This document shows, piece after piece, positions 35,989 through 48,997 of a stretch of 64,000 bases of DNA. Position numbers and translations under genes: made by a program. A model generated the notes under the pieces. The model was not told the DNA's origin. It saw only the letters and a program-made list of their open reading frames with translations, and did not search any database. This DNA is from Ralstonia sp. UNC404CL21Col (GTDB taxonomy: Bacteria; Pseudomonadota; Gammaproteobacteria; Burkholderiales; Burkholderiaceae), in assembly GCF_000620465.1 (NCBI RefSeq), contig NZ_JIBE01000004.1:744001-808000 (forward strand), in the 5' to 3' direction. The first letter of the stretch is position 1, and each line of letters begins with the position of its first letter.

Positions 35989-36552
35989 TTAGATCTTGCC
36001 GACCAGGTCGAGCGACGGCTTGATCGTCTTGGCGCCTTCGTTCCACTTGGCCGGGCACACGTTGCCCGGGTTGTTGGCGACGAACTGGGCAGCCTTGAGC
36101 TTGCGCAGGGTTTCCTTCACGTCACGGGCGATGGCGTTGTCGTGCACTTCCATCGTCTTGATCACGCCTTGCGGGTCGATCACGAACGTGCCGCGCAGTG
36201 CCAGGCCTTCTTCCGGAATGTGCACGCCGAATGCGTTGGTCAGCGCGTGCGTCGGGTCACCCACCAGCGGGAACTGTGCCTTGCCCACGGCCGGCGACGT
36301 TTCGTGCCACACCTTGTGCGAGAAGTGCGTGTCGGTCGTGACGATGTAGACCTCGGCGCCAGCCTTCTGGAATTCAGCGTAGTTGTCCGCTGCGTCTTCC
36401 ACTTCGGTCGGGCAGTTGAAGGTGAACGCGGCCGGCATGAAGATCAGCACGGACCACTTGCCCTTGAGCGACTCATCCGTGACTTCGATGAACTTGCCGT
36501 TGTGGAACGCTTGGGCCTTGAACGGTTGGACTTGAGTATTGATCAGCGACAT
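35989..36552 (-). CDS. ahpC: Alkyl hydroperoxide reductase subunit C (peroxiredoxin)
   Basis: 187 residues from MSLINTQVQPFKAQAFHNGK. Typical 2-Cys peroxiredoxin: peroxidatic Cys47 in FTFNCPTEVED and resolving Cys167 in NPGNVCPAKW. It reduces hydrogen peroxide and organic hydroperoxides in the cytoplasm and is recharged by AhpF, encoded next. The upstream region has a sigma-70 promoter with an OxyR-like site just before its -35, as expected for an oxidative-stress gene. The GTG/ATG at 36621 would add an untypical extension. Confidence 0.95.
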   Translation of the reverse strand: MSLINTQVQPFKAQAFHNGKFIEVTDESLKGKWSVLIFMPAAFTFNCPTEVEDAADNYAEFQKAGAEVYIVTTDTHFSHKVWHETSPAVGKAQFPLVGDPTHALTNAFGVHIPEEGLALRGTFVIDPQGVIKTMEVHDNAIARDVKETLRKLKAAQFVANNPGNVCPAKWNEGAKTIKPSLDLVGKI

Positions 36553-36592
36553 AGTGGTTTTCGGTTGGGTTGCTTGGTTGACAACGGAGTGG

Positions 36593-36658
36593 ATCGTATC
36601 GTCGATCGGTGCATTGCACAAGTTGATTGATATGATTTTACCGATTGTTTTTTTCTAT
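36593..36658 (-). promoter_or_regulatory. ahpC promoter with OxyR-like upstream site
   Basis: On the minus strand TTGTGC (36616-36621) and TACGAT (36593-36598) are 17 bp apart. Directly upstream, four tetramers spaced 11 bp (ATAG, CAAT, ATCA, CAAC; 36658 down to 36622) follow the phase of the OxyR consensus, the first two matching best. This is the class I position expected for OxyR activation. Confidence 0.45.
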
Positions 36659-36955
36659 TGCCCCGGCAATCGAGCGCCGCCAGCCCGAAGCGCCGCACGC
36701 GAGCAACGTGCGCCTGCGCGCATAGACGAAATTACACAGCGCACCCGCAGGTTGCACACGCTGCACGTGTTATCGCAGCGCACACATCACGTCCGGCCTA
36801 GGCGGCGTGAGCGACGAGCCACCGTCTTGTCAGCGTCTGTCTGACTGGCATAGGTCTTGCGCGAGGAGGTCGATCGCAAACCTCCGCCGCGCATCGGCGC
36901 CCTCCACTGTTCATGCAGCTGGATGACGGCCCGGCAGGCGAATTCCCCCGGGAGC
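36659..36955. other. Upstream region of glgA
   Basis: About 300 bp with no gene. A TTGTCA (36827-36832) followed 17 bp later by ATAGGT could be the promoter of the glucan cluster, but the -10 is poor. No palindromic operator is evident. Confidence 0.3.
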
Positions 36956-38587
36956 ATGACCTTGTCGCTGAACGTTCTCTTCGTCGCTTCTGAAGCTGTG
37001 CCGCTGGCCAAGACCGGCGGACTCGGAGATATGGTCGGAGCGTGCGCGAGCGCGCTTCGACGCGCCGGCATGAAAGTCACCGTGATGCTGCCAGGCTATC
37101 CCGACGCCATCACGCAGTTGCAGCACACGCGCACGGTGTGCGAGTGGACCGACCTGCCCGGCGGGCGCGCGCGCCTGTTGAGCGGGCACATGGGCGCACA
37201 AGGCATTCCGGTCCTGCTGTTCGACGCGCCGGCCCTGTTCGCGCGGCCGGGCAATCCGTATCTGGATGCACATGGCGAGCCGTATGAAGACAACGCCCTG
37301 CGCTTCGCGGCGTTCAGCCAGGCTGCTGCGCGCGTCGCCGCAGGGGTGCCGGGTGTGCATCGCTCCGACATCGTGCAGGCGCACGACTGGCACGCGGGGC
37401 TGGTGCCGCTGTTCGTCAAGCGGGCGCAGGTGCCGGTGAAGACGGTCTTTACCGTCCATAACCTCGCGTTCCAGGGCAATTTCCCGATGCACGTGGTGCC
37501 GGACATTGGCGTGCCGCCCGATGCGGCGCATGAAGCCGAGTTCTGGGGCCAGTTCAGCTTCCTGAAGGCGGGCCTCCTGTGGGCCGATCGCATCACCACG
37601 GTGAGCCACGCCTATGCGCGCGAAATCCTGACCGACACGGCGGGTTGCGGCATGCAGGACCTGCTGCGCGCGCGACAGCAAGACCTGGTCGCCATCCTCA
37701 ACGGCATCGACAACGACGTGTGGAACCCGTCGAAGGATCCCCTGCTGCCGCAGCCATTTGTGGCGTCCAACCTGAGCGGCAAGCACACCGCCAAGCGTGT
37801 GCTGCAGCAACGCTTCGGCCTGCCGGAAGACGCCAAGGCGCCGTTGCTGGCCCTGGGCAGCCGCCTGACGCATCAAAAGATGGCCGACGTGACGTTGCAG
37901 GCGCTGCCCCAACTGCTGGAATCGAACCCGCAATTGCAGGTGGCCGTGCTTGGCTGCGGTGAACACGCATACGAGACTGGCATGGCCGAACTGGCGGCGC
38001 GCTATCCCCGCCAGGTGGCCGCCAAGATCGGCTACACCGAGGCCTATGCCCACCTGCTGCACGCCGGCGCCGATATCCTGCTGCATGGCAGCCGCTTCGA
38101 GCCGTGCGGCCTGACGCCGCTCTACTCGATGCGCTACGGCACCGTGCCGATCGCCTCGCGCGTGGGCGGCCTGATGGACACCATCACCGACCACGGCTCG
38201 CCCGAAGCCGCCATGCACGGCGCCACAGGTTTCCTGTTCGACGGCGACACCGCCGACGCCATGGTCGCCGCAGTGGAACGCGCGCTGCACGTCTTCGCCC
38301 AGCCGCAGGCGTGGCGCATCCTCCAATACAACGGCATGACGACCGACTTCGGCTGGTCGCAGCCTGCCCGCGAATACATCGCGCTGTACCGCACGCTGGT
38401 GCCGGCCGCCACGCCCATGCCCGCTGTGGCGCTGGTGCAGGCGCCCGTCGCACCGGACGTTGTGCACACGCCCCGCCCCGACCAACCTGTGCGTACGCCG
38501 GCGCGGCGACGCTCGACGGCGCTGTCCGACGAGATCCGAGCGCACGCGGTGGCGCGCGCCGCCAGTGCCGAAAAAATCCGTGCCTGA
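36956..38587 (+). CDS. glgA: Glycogen synthase GlgA (ADP-glucose type)
   Basis: 543 residues. GT5 family with KTGGLGD at about 22-28 binding ADP-glucose, HDWHAGLVP near 143 and the C-terminal GSRFEPCGLTPLYSMRYGTVPI region (in two parts) near 380. It extends alpha-1,4-glucan from ADP-glucose, or, as in actinobacteria, related enzymes make maltose 1-phosphate for GlgE. About 60 residues of Pro/Arg-rich tail follow the enzyme domain, longer than usual. The start is uncertain: GGGAG is 1 nt before this ATG but 7 nt before the TTG at 36962, which may be the true start. No glgC lies in the cluster. glgE follows after 31 bp. Confidence 0.88.
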   Translation: MTLSLNVLFVASEAVPLAKTGGLGDMVGACASALRRAGMKVTVMLPGYPDAITQLQHTRTVCEWTDLPGGRARLLSGHMGAQGIPVLLFDAPALFARPGNPYLDAHGEPYEDNALRFAAFSQAAARVAAGVPGVHRSDIVQAHDWHAGLVPLFVKRAQVPVKTVFTVHNLAFQGNFPMHVVPDIGVPPDAAHEAEFWGQFSFLKAGLLWADRITTVSHAYAREILTDTAGCGMQDLLRARQQDLVAILNGIDNDVWNPSKDPLLPQPFVASNLSGKHTAKRVLQQRFGLPEDAKAPLLALGSRLTHQKMADVTLQALPQLLESNPQLQVAVLGCGEHAYETGMAELAARYPRQVAAKIGYTEAYAHLLHAGADILLHGSRFEPCGLTPLYSMRYGTVPIASRVGGLMDTITDHGSPEAAMHGATGFLFDGDTADAMVAAVERALHVFAQPQAWRILQYNGMTTDFGWSQPAREYIALYRTLVPAATPMPAVALVQAPVAPDVVHTPRPDQPVRTPARRRSTALSDEIRAHAVARAASAEKIRA

Positions 38588-38618
38588 CCGCGCCTGACGC
38601 CCTGCCCCGCTTTCACGC

Positions 38619-41600
38619 ATGCCAGAGACCAAGTCGCCCAAGCCCGCTACGCCTCGCAAAACCACTGCCGCACTGAAGGCGGCCAAGCCGCCCGGCAGCA
38701 AAGCCAAATCGGTCACGAAGCCGGCCGCGCCGCCCGCCGAAGGGCCGCCGGCTGCGGTGGACGCTCCGTATGCGCCCGCCATCTGCTACGTCCATCCACT
38801 GCAACTGGGCAGGCTCGACCGGTGGGACGGCGTGCTCGATCGCATTGCCGCACTGGGTTTTGACCATGTGTTGATGGCGCCGCCGTTTGCCGTGGGTGCG
38901 GCCGGCAACGTCTTCGTCACGCGGGACCATGCGCAACTGCATGCAGCATTGGGCGGCGGGCCGGCCGACGCCGCGCTCGCCACGCTGGCCGAAGGCTGCC
39001 GCGCGCGCGGGCTGACGTTGTTGCTCGACCTCGTGATTGACCGCGTTGCCGTTGACGCGCCGCTGCGTGCCGACCACCCCGACTGGTTCGCCAGCCACGC
39101 CGAAGACGGCGACGCGCTCGACCCGCGCCTGCCGCCGTCGCACCTGGAGGTCGCCTCCTTCCGACACGACGACCCGCGCACCGCCAGCGCCATCCTCACG
39201 TGGTGGACGCAGCAGTTGCGCAACTGGGCCGCATTGGGCATCGGCGGATTCCGCTGCGAAGCGCCGGCCCGCCTGCCTGCCGAACGTTGGCGCACGTTGA
39301 TTGCCGACGTGCGCAAGGAGGCCGCCGCCGTCCGCTTCCTGGCGTGGACGCCCGGCATGGACGGCGCGGCCATCGACGCACTGGCGGGCGCCGGCTTTGA
39401 CGCGACGTTTTCGTCGCTGCGCTGGTGGGACTTCCGTGCCGGCTGGATGGTGGAAGAACACGCCCGCCTGGCGGCCGTCGCACCGCCCATCGCCACAGTG
39501 GAAGCACCGTTCGGCACACGCTACGGCCAGGCGTTTGGCGACGCGATGATCCGTGAACGCGCCTACCGCCGTCTCCTGCACGTGGCAGACACGCTCGATG
39601 CCGGCTGGCTGATGCCGCTGGGCTTCGAACGCGGCGCCCTGCTGCCGATGCTGGCCGAGCGCGGCGATCCCTCCGACCAGCAATGGATCGACGCGCATGC
39701 CGCATTCGACCTGAGCGATGCGGTGCGCGATGTGAATGCGACCATCCGCGCCGCACGCCAGACGAACACCGTCGCGCCGCACGCCGAACTGCGCATGCTG
39801 ACTGGCCCCGACGCGCCCGCCACCGCGCTCTTGCGCGCAGATGGCCCGGACCTGCGCGCAGGCGATGCCGCCACGCTGACGGTCATCAACCCCGACCTCT
39901 ACATGGGCGTATCGGTGCATGCCGACCACTTCCTGCCTGGCGTGGCCGGCGGCTTTACGCGCGGCGTGGCGCTCGATCTGTTGACGGAGCCGGTCGGCAG
40001 TTGCGACGACACCTTGCGTGCCAATGCACGTCCGTTAGCGGAGATCGATCTGCTGCCCGGCGATGTGCAGGTCTGGCGCGTCTTCCGCAATGCCCCGGTG
40101 CGCACGCCCGCAACGGGCAAGCCCGCCAAGAGCCCGCGCGCCAAGGCCAGCGAAGCGAAGGACCCTGTCAACGCAGCCCTCGCCTCGCCGCGCATCGGTA
40201 TCGAACAGGTACAGCCCTCCGTTGAAGAGGGACGCTTTGCCGTCAAGCGCCTGGTGGGCGACGACATCGTCGTCGAGGCCGATGTGCTGATGGACGGGCA
40301 CGACAAATTGGCCGTCCACCTGCTGTGGCGCGCTCAGGATGAAGACACCTGGCAGCACGTGCCGATGGTGGCCCTGGGCAACGACCGCTGGCGCGGCGCA
40401 TTCCGGCCGGAACGGCTGGGGCGGCACGTGTACGCCGTTGCTGCGTGGCGCGATGCCTTCGGCACCTATCGGTCTGAGCTGGAGAAGAAGCACACGGCCG
40501 GCGTTGACGTGACGCTGGAGCTGGAAGAAGGCGCGCGGCTGGTCGCACAGGCAGCCGAGCACGCCCCGCAGGACGCCGCCGCCGACGCGCTCCACAAGCT
40601 GGCCCGACTGCTGGCGGATGCCGATCACGCGCACCGTCTCAAGCTGCTGCTGGACCCGGTGACCGCACAGGTGATGGCGCAGGCCTCGCACTACCGGCCG
40701 TTCTATGTCGAAAGCGTGGCGTACCCGCTCGACGTGGAGCGCGCCGGCGCAGCGTTCGCAAGCTGGTACGAACTGTTCCCACGCTCGGCATCGGATGACG
40801 AACAGCGGCACGGCACGTTCGACGACGTGATCCGCCGCCTGGGCGCCATCCGCGGCATGGGCTTCGACGTGCTGTACTTCCCGCCGATCCACCCCATCGG
40901 CCGCACCAATCGCAAGGGCCGCAACAACAGCCTGCGCGCGGAGCCCGACGACCCCGGCAGCCCGTACGCGATCGGCGCTGCCGAAGGCGGACACGATGCC
41001 ATCCATCCGCAGCTCGGTACGTTGGAGGATTTCCGCCGCCTGATGCGCGCGGCGCGTGAGAAGGGCCTGGAACTGGCGCTGGACTTCGCCATTCAATGCT
41101 CGCCCGATCACCCTTGGCTGCGCGAGCACCCCGGCTGGTTTGCATGGCGCCCCGACGGCAGCATCAAATACGCCGAGAACCCGCCCAAGAAGTACGAAGA
41201 CATCGTCAACGTCGACTTCTATGCCGACGACGCCAAGCCCAGCCTGTGGACGGCGCTGCGCGACGTGGTGATGTTCTGGGCCGACGAAGGCGTGCGCCTG
41301 TTCCGCGTCGACAACCCGCACACCAAGCCGCTGCCGTTCTGGGAATGGATGATCGGCGAGGTGCGTGCGCGCTATCCGGATACGGTGTTCCTGTCGGAAG
41401 CCTTTACGCGGCCCAAGGTGATGTACCGGCTGGCGAAGGTCGGGTTCTCGCAGTCGTACACGTACTTCACGTGGCGGCACACCAAGCAGGAATTCATCGA
41501 TTACCTGACCGAGCTGACGCGCACGCCGGTGCGTGAATATTTCCGCCCGCACTTCTTCGTCAACACGCCGGACATTAACCCGGTGTTCCTGCAGACCTCG

Positions 41601-42214
41601 GGCCGGCCGGGCTTTTTGATTCGTGCAGCGCTGGCGGCCACGCTGTCGGGCCTGTGGGGCGTCTATAACGGCTTCGAGCTGTGCGAAGGCGCCGCGGTGC
41701 CCGGCAAGGAGGAGTACCTCGACTCCGAGAAATACCAGTTGCGTGCGTGGGACCACAACCGCCCCGGCAACATCGTCAAGGAAATCGCCCTGCTCAATCG
41801 CATCCGCCGGGCCAACCCAGCGCTGCACTCGCATCTGGGCGTGACCTTCCAGCCGGCCTCGGGCGACCAGATCCTGTTCTTCAGCAAATCGACGCCGCCC
41901 GTGCTGCCCGCGCGGTTGGAAACCGCACCGGCCGAACTGGCCGAACTGGCCAATGCCCTGTCACCGGACCGCTTTGGTGACAACACGGTGTTCGTCGCCA
42001 TCAACCTCGACCCGCACCACGCGCACGAATCCGACATCGAACTGCCACTGTGGCAATGGGGCCTGCCCGACCACGGCGCGCTGATGGCCGAGAACCTGGT
42101 CAACGGCCAGCGCACGGTCTGGCGCGGCAAGTGGCAGCACATCCGCCTTGAACCCGAGCAGCCGTTTGCCATCTGGCGCGTGCGCCCGGCCCTGCCTTCG
42201 GAGGAAAACCCGTC

Positions 42215-42218
<4 letters not shown>
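38619..42218 (+). CDS. glgE: Alpha-1,4-glucan:maltose-1-phosphate maltosyltransferase with extra N-terminal GH13-like half
   Basis: 1199 residues against ~660-700 for ordinary GlgE. The C-terminal ~670 residues are the enzyme: domain N (DUF3416), then GH13 with nucleophile Asp near 898 in [17 protein letters not shown] and acid/base Glu near 927 in [17 protein letters not shown]. It adds maltosyl units from maltose 1-phosphate to glucan ends. A Lys/Ala/Pro-rich stretch (1-50) precedes an N-terminal (beta/alpha)8-like half (50-480) that resembles GH13 but has GFRCEAP (~213) where the nucleophile Asp belongs and IDRV in place of the NH of region I, so it is probably catalytically dead and may bind glucan. 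The stop overlaps treS by 4 bp. Confidence 0.9.
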
Positions 42219-45705
<3,487 letters not shown>

Positions 45706-45709
<4 letters not shown>

Positions 45710-48012
45710 CCGCGCTCGACTTTGCCACCCCAACCAAAACCGCCACCGAACCCGAGGCGCCGATCGTGCTGCCACCGGGCGTCGACCAGATGCGCGTGGA
45801 TGCGCTGACGCATGGCCGTCTGGGCGATCCGTTTGCCGTGCTGGGCCCCCATCGCCTGGACACGGAGGACGGCACGCGCTGGGTTGTGCGCGCTTTCTAC
45901 CCGGGCGCGCGACGCGTGCAGGCCATCGACTCGCGCGGCCAGATCATCACGGAGATGACACCGGTCGGCCGCACGGGGCTGTTCCACGGCCCCCTTCGTG
46001 CCGATGCGCAGGACGTGTATGGCCACCCGGAGCTTTATCGCCTGCGCATCATCTGGCCTGCGGGCACCGGCCATGAAGCCGTGCAGGAAACCGAAGACCC
46101 ATACGCCTTCGGGCTCCTGCTGGGCGACCTGGACCTGCATCTGCTCAACGAGGGCACGCACTGGGCGCTGGCAAGCTGCCTGGGCGCGCAGGCGATGCGC
46201 ATCGACGGCATCAGCGGCGTGCGCTTTGCGGTGTGGGCGCCGAATGCGCAGCGCGTGTCGGTGGTGGGCGAGTTCAACCAGTGGGACGGCCGCCGCCACC
46301 CGATGCGCCTGCGCCATCAGGCCGGCGTGTGGGAATTGTTCCTGCCCAGCGGCCTGGGCGTCGGCCCCGGTGCGCGCTACAAGTTCGAGCTGATCGGTGC
46401 CGACGGCCGGCTGATGGTCAAGGCCGACCCCGCCGCCCGCCAGACCGAACCGCCGCCTGCGACCGCCTCCGTCGTGGCCGACCCGGCGCCGCTGCGCTGG
46501 AACGACGACGCGTGGATGCAAACGCGCGCCGAACGCCAGAAGCCCGGCGCGCCCATCAGCATCTATGAAGTGCATGCCGGTTCGTGGCTGCGCGATCTGG
46601 AAGACGGCGGCCGCAACCTGCAATGGGACGAGCTGGCCGACCGGCTGATTCCGTACGTCACGGCGCTCGGCTTTACGCACATTGAACTGCTGCCGGTGGC
46701 GGAGCACCCGTTTGGTGGCAGTTGGGGCTATCAGCCACTGGGGCTGTTTGCACCCTCTGCGCGCTTTGGGGCGCCCGAGGCGTTTGCGCGCTTTGTCGAC
46801 CGCTGCCATCAGGCGGGCCTGGGCGTCATCGTCGACTGGGTGCCCGCGCACTTCCCGACCGACGCGCACGGGCTGGCGCAGTTTGACGGCACCGCGCTGT
46901 ACGAACACCAGGACCCGCGCGAAGGCTTCCATCAGGACTGGAACACGCTCATCTACAACTTCGGCCGCAACGAAGTGCGCGGCTTTTTGATCGCCAGCGG
47001 GCTGGAGTGGCTGGAGCGCTTCCATATCGACGGCCTGCGCGTGGATGCCGTGGCGTCGATGCTGTATCGCGACTACTCGCGCCGCGCCGGCGAATGGGTT
47101 CCCAACCGCTATGGCGGCCGCGAAAACCTGGAGGCCGTGGCGTTCATTCAGCAGATGAACACGGTCGTGCACGAACGCTGCCCCGGCGCCATCACCATCG
47201 CCGAAGAATCGACTGCGTGGCCCGGCGTGACCGCGCCGGTGGAGTTCAACGGCCTGGGCTTCGACTACAAGTGGAACATGGGCTGGATGCACGACACGCT
47301 GCACTACATGCAGCGCGACCCGGTGTACCGCCAGCACCATCACGACGGCATGACGTTCGGGCTGGTGTACGCGTTCTCCGAGCACTTCATCCTGCCGATC
47401 TCGCACGACGAGGTGGTCCACGGCAAGGGCTCGCTGCTGGGCAAGATGCCCGGCGATGAATGGCAACGGCTGGCGAACCTGCGCGCGTACCTCGCGTTCA
47501 TGTGGACGCACCCGGGCAAGAAGCTGCTGTTCATGGGCAGCGAGTTCGGGCAAGTGGGCGAATGGAACCACGATGCCTCGCCGGAATGGCATCTGCTGGA
47601 CGACCCGCGGCACCGTGGCGTGCAGCGGCTGGTGCACGACCTCAATGCGCTGTACCGGAACGAACCGTCACTGCATGCGCGGGACACCGCGCCGGAAGGG
47701 TTCAACTGGGTGATTGGCGATGACCGCACCAACAGCGTGTTTGCGTTCCTGCGGCTGGATGGCGAGGGGCGGCCGATGCTGGTGGTGGCGAATATGACGC
47801 CGGTGCCGCGGGAGGGCTATCGCATTGGCGTGCCGCCCGCGGACGGGGCCACGCAGTGGCGCGAGGTGCTGAACACGGATGCTGCCGTGTATGGCGGCAG
47901 CGATTTCGGGAACGGCGGGGCGGTGGATGTGGACCACGTGGCGGCGCATGGGCAGGGGCAGTCGTTGGTGTTGCGGCTGCCGCCGTTGGGGGTTGTGGTT
48001 TTGAAGGTTTGA
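45706..48012 (+). CDS. glgB: 1,4-alpha-glucan branching enzyme
   Basis: 768 residues from a GTG start (GGAGG 7 nt upstream; the GTG overlaps the treS stop). It has the long form with two N-terminal beta domains (N1 about 20-125; CBM48 near 145-245, with [20 protein letters not shown] in part), then GH13 with [10 protein letters not shown], nucleophile Asp near 447 in [17 protein letters not shown], Glu near 500 in [11 protein letters not shown] and [12 protein letters not shown]. It introduces alpha-1,6 branches. It is the last gene before the repeat element at 48025. Confidence 0.95.
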
Positions 48013-48024
48013 GTTTTTGCTGGT

Positions 48025-48240
48025 GGTGCGTCTCTTGTTTCATCCCCTGCCGGGGCTGACTCACTTTCTTTGTCTTGCCAAAGAAAGTAAGCAAAGAAAG
48101 GCGCGCCCGAGATGGCGAAAGACTCCTTGAATTTATGTCGCAGAGAGGGGAAGGGAAAAACTCGCTTCGCTCAGACAGTTTCCCTTCCTTTTTCCTCTCT
48201 GCAACAGAAATTCAAGGCGCCATCTAGGGCAGGGTACGGC
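48025..48240 (+). repeat. Composite repeat element 2, left unit (A2)
   Basis: About 85-90% like the unit at 625-835 in its conserved blocks. Hairpin I has lost one pair (ACTTTCTTTG/CAAAGAAAGT). In hairpin II the outer stem is GCAGAGAGG/CCTCTCTGC instead of GCAGGGAGG/CCTCCCTGC, and the inner one is GGAAGGGAAA/TTTCCCTTCC. The CTCGCTTCGCTCAGACAG loop is kept apart from one base. The unit starts 12 bp after the glgB stop. Confidence 0.85.
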
Positions 48241-48320
48241 CACACCGTCGTGGCACTGGCGTTGCAGTGGGAGCACACCGCCTCGTGCGCCGTGCCCTTG
48301 CTGCGACTTGGGGTCCGCGC

Positions 48321-48679
48321 TTCAACTTCGAAGTTCAGAACGCGTACATCGAAGTTGTGAACGGGTGCTTTGGAGTTGAGAGACTTCGACTTTGAGGTTC
48401 TGAACTCCGACTTCGGGGTTCCGAACTTGAGATTTGGGGTTCTGAACTCGGACGTTGCGGTTCTGGACTCCGACTCTGAGGTTCTGAACTCGGACTTTGA
48501 GGTTCTGAACCTGAATTTTGAGGTTCTGAACCTCAGCTTTGCGGTTCTGAGGCTTCGACATCAAGGTTCTGAACGCCAGCTTTGAGGTTCTGAACGCCGA
48601 CGTTGAAGTACTCGAACGCCAACGTTGATGTTCCGAACTCCAGCGTTGAGGTTCCGAACGCCAACGTTGACGTTCAGAA
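48321..48679. repeat. 21-bp minisatellite, about 17 diverged copies
   Basis: Unit consensus near TCCGACTTTGAGGTTCTGAAC. Copies follow one another with very few single-base insertions (two copies are 22 bp). The best kept part is GAGGTTCTGAAC; copies toward the right end shift to GCCAACGTTGATGTTCCGAAC-like forms, changing gradually across the array. Because 21 is divisible by 3 the array stays open in several frames and looks like heptapeptide repeats (for example SDFEVLN on the plus strand, VQNLKVR on the minus), but no start signal or family supports coding. It fills the core of repeat element 2. Confidence 0.92.
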
Positions 48680-48750
48680 GCCCAATCCCGGGGCTTTGAG
48701 CCCCGACAGAAAGAAGCACCCAGCGCCACGGGCGGTGCCCAGCCGGTTTG

Positions 48751-48966
48751 GCCGTACCTGCCCTAGATGGCGCCTTGAATTTTCGTAAGCGGGCGGAAAA
48801 AAGAACGGGAACTGTCTGAGCGCAGCGAGTTTTCCCGTTCTCCGCCCGGTTACGAAAATTCAAGGAGGGGTCGCCATCTCGGGCGCGCCTTTCTTTGCTT
48901 ACTTTCTTTGGCAAGACAAAGAAAGTGAGTCGGCCCCGGCAGGGGACGAAAGCGAGGCAAACCACC
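48751..48966 (-). repeat. Composite repeat element 2, right unit (B2), inverted copy
   Basis: Inverted relative to 48025-48240. Its inner edge GCCGTACCTGCCCTAGATGG mirrors the inner edge of A2 exactly for about 20 bp, marking the true unit terminus. Hairpin II inner stem here is GAACGGGAA/TTCCCGTTC, again paired but different from the other three copies. It ends about 30 bp before glgX. Confidence 0.85.
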
Positions 48967-48997
48967 AAGGCAAAGACAACCCTGAAATCAATCACGA

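Noticed and set aside
48321-48679. CRISPR array
   Set aside because: The 21-bp units are contiguous, without unique spacers, and no cas gene is present.
48322-48729. Repeat-protein gene (heptapeptide repeats) in the minisatellite
   Set aside because: Frames are open on both strands only because the unit length is a multiple of three. There is no ribosome site, no signal or capping sequence, and the frame runs into the inverted repeat.
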